From: Gonatopus flavifemur
Taxonomy: Eukaryota > Arthropoda > Insecta > Hymenoptera > Dryinidae
DNA length: 64,000 nucleotides
Assembly: GCA_018340375.1 (NCBI GenBank)
Contig: JAFFJZ010000030.1
Location: 1,116,001-1,180,000 of the forward strand
Direction of reading: 5' to 3'
The position numbers were made by a program, and so were the translations under genes. Shown here piece by piece: positions 56,979 to 64,000 of the stretch. Within the stretch, counting starts at the first letter, position 1. Each line of letters begins with the position of its first letter. The notes beneath the pieces are model-generated. The model was given only the letters and a program-made list of their open reading frames with translations. It was not told where the DNA came from and ran no database searches.

Positions 56979-59900
56979 TAGTTGAATATTCTTGCTGTAA
57001 CAACTCAACATTCAATTTCATAGCCAATAAATTAACATCACAGTGAAAAAATCCGTTATTTTAGCCAAAGCTACACAGCGAATTCTTTTTATAAAACTGT
57101 GAAATCATTCGATTCCATATTCTAATACAAATCCTGTTTTTTCCAATTCATTGATATCACAGATGAACAAGTTCTATCTCGCTGAAAGCAACGATTGTTG
57201 ACGGCAAGGAAAACGATAACCGTGGAATGAACCTCAATAGGGTTTTACAACGACATTTTCTTTTTTTTCAATTTTTATTTCCACATTCCCATGGTATCGC
57301 AAAAAGACGAGGATAGAAGGTTTCTGAAGCATAGATTGATTAAACAAAATGTAAACTACACGTGCGTGAAGTTGATTCACACCTTGCAGTCCCTGTTTTC
57401 CGATTCTTCACCAAGTTCCAAAAGAGTTTCTTCCTCCGAGAATAATGTGAATTGATCTCCAATAATGTTAAGAAAGCGTCACGTATGTCTGTAGACGACG
57501 TTTCTTGTGTCATACTACATAAAATACTATTTTGTGGAATTATTCTTTGATTTTCAACAACTAAAATCGTAAGATATTCAAATAAGGATAATGTTCATCA
57601 ATCGACTGCGCGAGCAGGAGTAGGAATATTATTCGAACGTTCTACGAGTGTTTTATGGAATTTCGTGGAATATCTACATCCGTTTTCCTCTCATTCGCGA
57701 ATTCTACGCACGTCCGTGGAGTGTTCGTGCTGTTTGAATGGAGAGTATATGAAAATAACGATATTCCAATAATTCTTTTTATTGAATGGAACAGAAATTC
57801 CTAATTAGTACTATTCTTCGAATTCTCATTGTTCAATTGTTCAATATTCCATACAAATTCACGCATACACTCGAAATATAAACGTTGCACAGTATATAAA
57901 CTCACCAAGTGAATATGAATGAAATTTCGTTGGATACACATCGCAAGTGAAATGACGCCTTATGGACACAAGTTTGGTTGATAATCTGTTATAGGATTCA
58001 TCTCACGAGTCAATTCAATCGCAATTCGGTTTTCCAAACCACAGTTCGAAAGTTAGGAATTTCTTTGATGATTGAATCAGAATGCGTGTTGCAATGGTGG
58101 CAGGATGTCTGAAACATACAAAATTAATTTTGGTGAATAAATTGAATAATATGTGAATTGGAAGTTATTAATCTCAAAAAATAATGTCTGAAAGACATGT
58201 AATGGATATTTGAAGAATGTTTCATGTCACAGTTGGAGATACTATGCTTGCTGGGTAACTGTTATCGATCACGCTTTCCTTCTGGTATGTGGATGAGAAG
58301 AATCAATTACATATCGAAGGGAATTAAAGAATGAATGGAAGTGAAAAAGAAAAATTATTGACAAAAGGAACTAATCTATGGAGTTCAGGATCATGGAATT
58401 CGGAAAAGGGAGAAATAATTTGGCGAGAAACTTTTCAACTAAAGTTTGAAATAGCAGCAGGCGAGTTCATAATTCAATTCTTCAAGTCCAACCCCTGTTC
58501 AAGGAGTTTATCGCGGATTATGAAAGAAAGACTTATTAGAAATTCCAAAACTGATGCAGAAAGACTTTGATAATATGTATTTTTCAACAGAATTGAAATA
58601 TTTTATTTGCAAAAAAATCATCTTATCTTGTTGAAGAACCACGTTATTTTCGAGAAGATTAAAATTTAATTATGAGGTATCACAGGGACTTGTTTATCAT
58701 GCTTTATTTTTATCATGCACAGTAAGAAAAGATTCTTCCGTAGGTTTTTCTCGACATTTGTTATTCCGCCACTTTCTATCGTGACGTGTGTCTATTTATC
58801 AAGAGACGTAGATTGGAGTGGAATCTAAATCATGACATCGTTTGAACTCCCGCCTACAGTTATTTTTCTCTCACGATGTCTTCCGATTCACCAAAACTTA
58901 CATTCCACCAGATTACTGCGGAAGACGTATTACTGTTCAAAAAACCAACTTGTTTTGTTCTTTTTCTTTCATTGAGATTATGCTACGCGTGAAGGATGGG
59001 ACCTGCATATTCACCTTACAACAATCTTTCGTTTTGAAAATGTTCTGTTTTCAAGCATGCGACGTTCTGTACCATATCTCTGCAGTATTCACAGTAAATA
59101 TTTCGAATAAAATTCGTTCAAGATATGAAATATCTTAACTCTTATTCAACTGTAAAATCAGACTATTCGGAAATCACCACAAAATTTACTCACTTTAAAT
59201 TATTGTGAAAATTTGTTGGTTTATGTGTACACGTTTTATGTGTTCCAGGGCAAACTCTATATTTCGGAAGAAACGCATAGACAAATATTCTCATGGGTCT
59301 GAAGAGAAAGACATTATAATCAACTACCGCAGCATGCTATTCGTGATGCTTTAAACGCAATGTACCGGATTTTGTGGTGATTTTGGGGTTCGCAGCAGGT
59401 TTATGGCGGAAGGTAAGTGAAGCATCACCTGCTTCGGCTTTAATTTCAAATTGAATTTCGCACGAGTTAATTTCCCTGGGATTGCGGAATATGGCGTGCG
59501 TGTGTAAATTGCTTGGGCACAACAAGGATGGTAGTCATACATAGTAACAGTCACCCATTACCTCTGAAGAAGAACCTTGTTTGGGGAAATTCATACGTCT
59601 ACGTGAGTTTCGAGCAACTCATAAAAGCTGTCCAACATTTGGAATTATAATTCCTTAGGGAATCTAAACCTAACGGATACGAGGTTTATATCGTAAGAAT
59701 AATACTATCCCATTTTAGGATATTAGAGAGATTGTACATTTTGGTTTGGAAAAAATTTGATATAGCATAAACAGTATGTTAAAGCAAAACTAATTCCCTG
59801 ATGTATCTCTTCAGAGTATCGCTATTTGTATTTTTATACAAATATTGTGCATGTATGAGAGATCGATGAAAGAAAATCGGTGATCAAAGAAGCCCGTGAA

Positions 59901-62900
59901 AGGCAGATATCATGAACGAGAAATCTCGGAGAAATTCCTTCTAACACTTTCTTATGTAACTCCTAGCTTGACAAAATTTTAAAAGAAACTTTTATACAAA
60001 AGTTGTTGTCAGACTTTCGTTCTTCACATGCTTTGAGTAATTTTCAGTTGATCGATATCTGTTGTCGAACAGCAATCTTTCTCAGACTGTTCCCTCGTAG
60101 AAACTTTGCACTCCGTACAAAACAAAAAATTTAAGGAACATTCTCTATTCATTTTCCTGAAAGAATGTTGAAGATTTTATGCAATATCTTCGATTACTAA
60201 ATTTGTGAAGTATTCAAATACATTGAAAAATAATTTGATTTTATCATCATGTTAATAGTCAGCCCCGGGAATATTTTTTTTGAATATAGAAAAAACCAAG
60301 AATACAATAGAATAAAATAATTGCCGTATCGTTTCCAAAATACAGAGATGAAATGTTTTTTATCATGTTTCACCAATCTTTTGCATAGAGATTGTATAGG
60401 GTGTATCATTCATCGATGATATCTCTTTAGAATACTCAGTACGATAAACACTTATCAGATCTAGTTCAATTATGTAATGGTTGTTTCTAAAAAATTCCAT
60501 CAGTCATTTTTTGGAAGTCATTCGAAATATATCGAGGTTTTAACAAAATTAAATAATCAAACTTTTACAAAGACTTCATAAAAATTCTCTCGAATAGAGA
60601 ATTACATGAATTCTTGCACTAACGATTACTGTGCTTCGACTCACCATACACCGAACGATAATACAATGAAATTTGATGTACCGAGCATGGTACACTATGT
60701 AGCTTTTCTCGGTTTTTTGAGCAGACAAATTAGTCGTCTCCAATTCACAATAAAACATCGTAATTAATCGAATATCACTCTCTCGATAGTCGGAAGAGAT
60801 TTGATTCATCTCTTATACATATATCTGAACTTTTCAATTTTGGTGGAGTCAACTTCTAGGAGTAGTATTTGTACGAAAAGCACAATGAATTGTCCTGACA
60901 AAGAAACGTCACAAGAAAGTTGCAAGGAACTTCCGATCCTCCATATTCAGCGCAGGCACATTGAACAACCATTATGATTATGGGACCTTACACTCTCCTT
61001 TCCCTTCTTGATCTCTCGCCCCCTTTCTCCATTTTCCTATTTATTTGTATGTACCTTCTTCAGATAAGAACGGAGTACGCAGTTAATTTGATAGAGCTTG
61101 GTTTCAGCTCTAAAAGTTGGTTCGAATTGGGTAAGCTGTTCTATCTCGAATATAGTTTCCAAGTTTTGTCACGTGTAGTCGATCTTCAAAGTTTGTAAAG
61201 CCATGGAAATAGACACGTTCATTCTACATACATTCACATATACGGAAAAATACATTTATGTAGGTATGTACGTACGTTCAAGTTGGAATGATAGTGTTTT
61301 ACAACACAAAGATATCCATTATCTCCACGTGTTTCATTGAATTTAATAAATAAATGGAAGAGTAGAGAGAAAAAGAGATAGCTCAGAGAAAAATGGAGAT
61401 ACTAAAAGCTTCTGGAAGTCAGGTGAAAATTGAATTTTTGTCGAATTCAACGAAACCATACTTGAATAGAAAATTACTTTCCAGGCACCTGGTCGGATTG
61501 ACCTCGGTCCTGCTTGGTTCTTGACAAGGATCGTCACAATGGGTTTGTCGAAAATACATTCAAGACTCAATAAAGAGTTACATGAAGTGATAGGAAGTTT
61601 GCATGATTGATATAAATCCCGCATTCAAACCTGCACTTGATATGAGATCCTAAAAAAAATTATTTACAATCAAGAAATTTTATTGTACGACACTCCAATT
61701 GTCAATAATTCTTCTCACTTCTGATAGGAAATTTTGTGGCAATATTTGATTCAGCATGAGAAATTCTCCTCGTGTAATTTATGCTACTAGTATCGAAATT
61801 GGGGTGAGATTTTTAGAGCTTCTCTAGAGACACTTTCTTATCGAAATTCAATCGAGGAATAAATTAACTAATGCAAATGAAACAAATTCATTCTCAACAG
61901 GTCATTTACAACTAAATCTTCTTATCCTGAATAATTTCATCGCGTCTTTATAAAATATTGGTATCGGTTCATCCTGATAGTAATTTCCAATCGGTTATCG
62001 AGAATCAATATAAAAAAAATCCAACAGTTCAGGAATTTTTATTGATTTTTTCCACTTCCGTTATTAGAAAAGTTTTAATTCGTTCACACGTATTTTCTCT
62101 CGTATTTAAGAGAAGTGTCGCAATTGCCTCAAGGTTGATGGAGATTTCCATTCCTTCGTAAAATTTTATTCAAAAATTATATAATTATATATCGTACACA
62201 ATTTTTATACAATTTTTTGAATGACATTGATATATATTCAGTATGGAGATTTACTTGTCAAGTCCACTGTACTCTTTTAGATCTAAAACTATCTAATAAT
62301 TCAAGACTTCCCACAAGACTCTATCTTTAATTCAACACAGCGTTTGAAAACCACTTCACTCTCAATCTTCGTTCAGCTTTCATCTCTCTTTTTTACATGA
62401 TTTAATCACTTGTAGGCTCCCACGTATTTTATACATTCACGCATGAGCAGGTTTTTTCGTTTCAAAACCATCCTTCATTTCGATGTACATTATTATAAGA
62501 TCTTTTTCATCCAGTATTTTGAAATTTAAATGTTTCGGCTATCTAACGTAGCCATTTGAAACAAAGGATCTCGATATTATTTTCAAAAATGATGGATCAT
62601 GTTGAATATACATGAAATGAATAGAACGAAGAAATTCTGCCAACCTGGATGAATTCCACAGGGAAGTATATTTGAACGAAGGGGATGTATGAAGTATCAA
62701 AATGAAGTCACGTAAGAGCTGCATTGAACCAAAGCGAATTCATGTTGTCTACGTACTGGATCGAAGCAAGGAATCAGAATCGTTGGTTGAATATTTCCCA
62801 AAAGTAATTTCAACCGATATGATTTTCACGCCACCCTCCCATCGAATATCCCTGCTGGTGCTGAGTTCGAATTGACATTTCTGACTCTAGAGAATTTTTT

Positions 62901-64000
62901 TCCTTTCCGTACGGTGATGTGGTATTTTTCTCTCTAATATGATGCAAAATGTCTACATTTTTTTTAAACTCGGATCGTTCCTAATTCGACGATCACACGT
63001 CGGTATTTTCAATTTGTGAGGTATAAATGTGTCCCAACATTCGTGTAAATTATGCTTCAGAATAAGTACAAGATAATTAAGGTTAGAAACTCCGACCGTA
63101 ATACAATTTACTCATCTAAGAATGAAAACACCCACACGGAACTACAAGTTTCCAATGAACAATCAAACTGTGAGGAGGATGTGAGTGCGGTTGGGCTTAC
63201 ACAGGATACGTTTCACTATTTTATAAATTCAAATGAGAGTTATTATAAGAAAGTTGAAACATTTGAAAATGATTCCATAAAACGGGAGTTCACATTCGAA
63301 GTTTATACGATAAAAGCTCTTTGAAAAACAATAAATCCATGATCACCAATTTTTGTAAATTGTATCTTCATGAGGTTTTTGTCCATGCTTTCTAATTATC
63401 ATTGAAAGCTTCTGAGATTGATGAATGTTCAATCACTCATTGATTCTACTTGTAAATTTATATTTAGTGTACTATACAGGATGTATGAAAATTTTTGAAA
63501 AACGGGATAGGAAGAGAAAGATTTCCTTTCTCAGCGAAATACAAGCAGACAAGAATTATTCTACTTTTTCACAAAAAATCTGGTGAAATATATATTTTGA
63601 CGTCATACGATGAAGTCATTGGTACACACATGTAGCAGAACGAATGATTTATAGACAAAAATGATAAAATGGTACTTTTAGTTACAGAACAAGCAACTTT
63701 CAACTTTTATATTTTGTGGAGAAATGGATAGTTCACGAGTTATGAAACAAGAGGATTTTTTCACCCGTAAAATTTATCTTCTTACCAAATAGAAAAAAAA
63801 AGAGTTGCTCAATTTTTTACCTGGATTATCCTACTTTGGTTTTATCACAATTTTTCATAAAAAGGAGAGAAATAATTCTAGGAAAAGTTCTGTTGTAATG
63901 AAATCTCGTTATCAAAATATTAGAATTTTCATACAAAAAACAAAAATCTATCTATGTGATAATCCAAGCCATCAAAGAAAACTAGGCTCCTAGCTTCGGG
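56979..64000. other. Intergenic right flank, no supported gene or intact repeat
   Basis: AT-rich unique sequence. A plus-strand ATG frame at 63052-63324 (90 codons, hydrophilic and acidic) is listed separately as a weak candidate. Other short frames (58331-58570, 58842-59138, 61343-61624) show no domain or splice support. No MITE ends were recognised here, in contrast with the preceding 8 kb. Confidence 0.35.
63052..63324 (+). CDS. Weak candidate small ORF or exon, 90 aa
   Basis: Not recognised. It starts with a true ATG in the sequence TTATGCTTCAG, which could equally be a splice acceptor leading into AATAAGTACAAG. The product is hydrophilic, rich in N, S, E and K, with no signal peptide, membrane segment or cysteine pattern (one cysteine). 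There is no neighbouring gene for context and no clear promoter. In AT-rich DNA a 90-codon frame can occur by chance, so this is listed only as a candidate. Confidence 0.15.
   Translation: MLQNKYKIIKVRNSDRNTIYSSKNENTHTELQVSNEQSNCEEDVSAVGLTQDTFHYFINSNESYYKKVETFENDSIKREFTFEVYTIKAL

Overview
The window looks like AT-rich nuclear DNA from an arthropod, most probably an insect; Hymenoptera is a guess from general character, not something the sequence proves. The reasons are a spliced gene with short GT-AG introns (65, 833 and 109 bp), the absence of any bacterial-style gene packing, long non-coding stretches, microsatellites and many small inverted-repeat transposon remnants. Only one protein-coding gene can be supported. 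Most other open frames are short, often lack an ATG, or lie inside repeats.

The gene is on the minus strand at 28438-23196. Four coding exons join in frame into a 1411-residue protein: signal peptide, cysteine cluster, about 40 leucine-rich repeats in a single 3.1 kb exon, an LRR C-terminal cap, a fibronectin type III domain, one transmembrane helix and a short cytoplasmic tail. It resembles the arthropod artichoke/chaoptin group of sensory-neuron and adhesion LRR proteins. A splice acceptor just 5' of the ATG implies an upstream 5' UTR exon that could not be placed.

The rest is a record of transposon insertion. The left edge (1-2357) holds two 1.1 kb TA-flanked elements in opposite orientation, each carrying a tRNA-like Pol III promoter box pair. 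From 2.4 to 23 kb there are isolated small inverted-repeat elements at 5.3-5.55, 6.15, 7.0, 8.47, 9.0, 11.7 and 17.95 kb. From 30 to 48 kb there are copies of an internally modular repeat, (TA)n tracts, nested elements at 40.76-41.12 and 41.41-42.11 kb, and a recent tandem duplication at 47.6 kb. The densest part is 48.7-57 kb: a 31-bp minisatellite, a decayed LINE reverse transcriptase split by a 76-bp hairpin, and several elements nested inside others, one three layers deep. Four nested insertions keep readable 8-bp target duplications (three exact, one 7/8), which suggests that hAT-type elements inserted repeatedly into older 2-bp-TSD elements. From 57 to 64 kb there is no clear gene or intact repeat.

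I did not find a self-contained novel gene system. The most unusual features are the nested-insertion stratigraphy, the tRNA-like promoters in the inverted pair, and the modular repeat family near 4, 31 and 32 kb.
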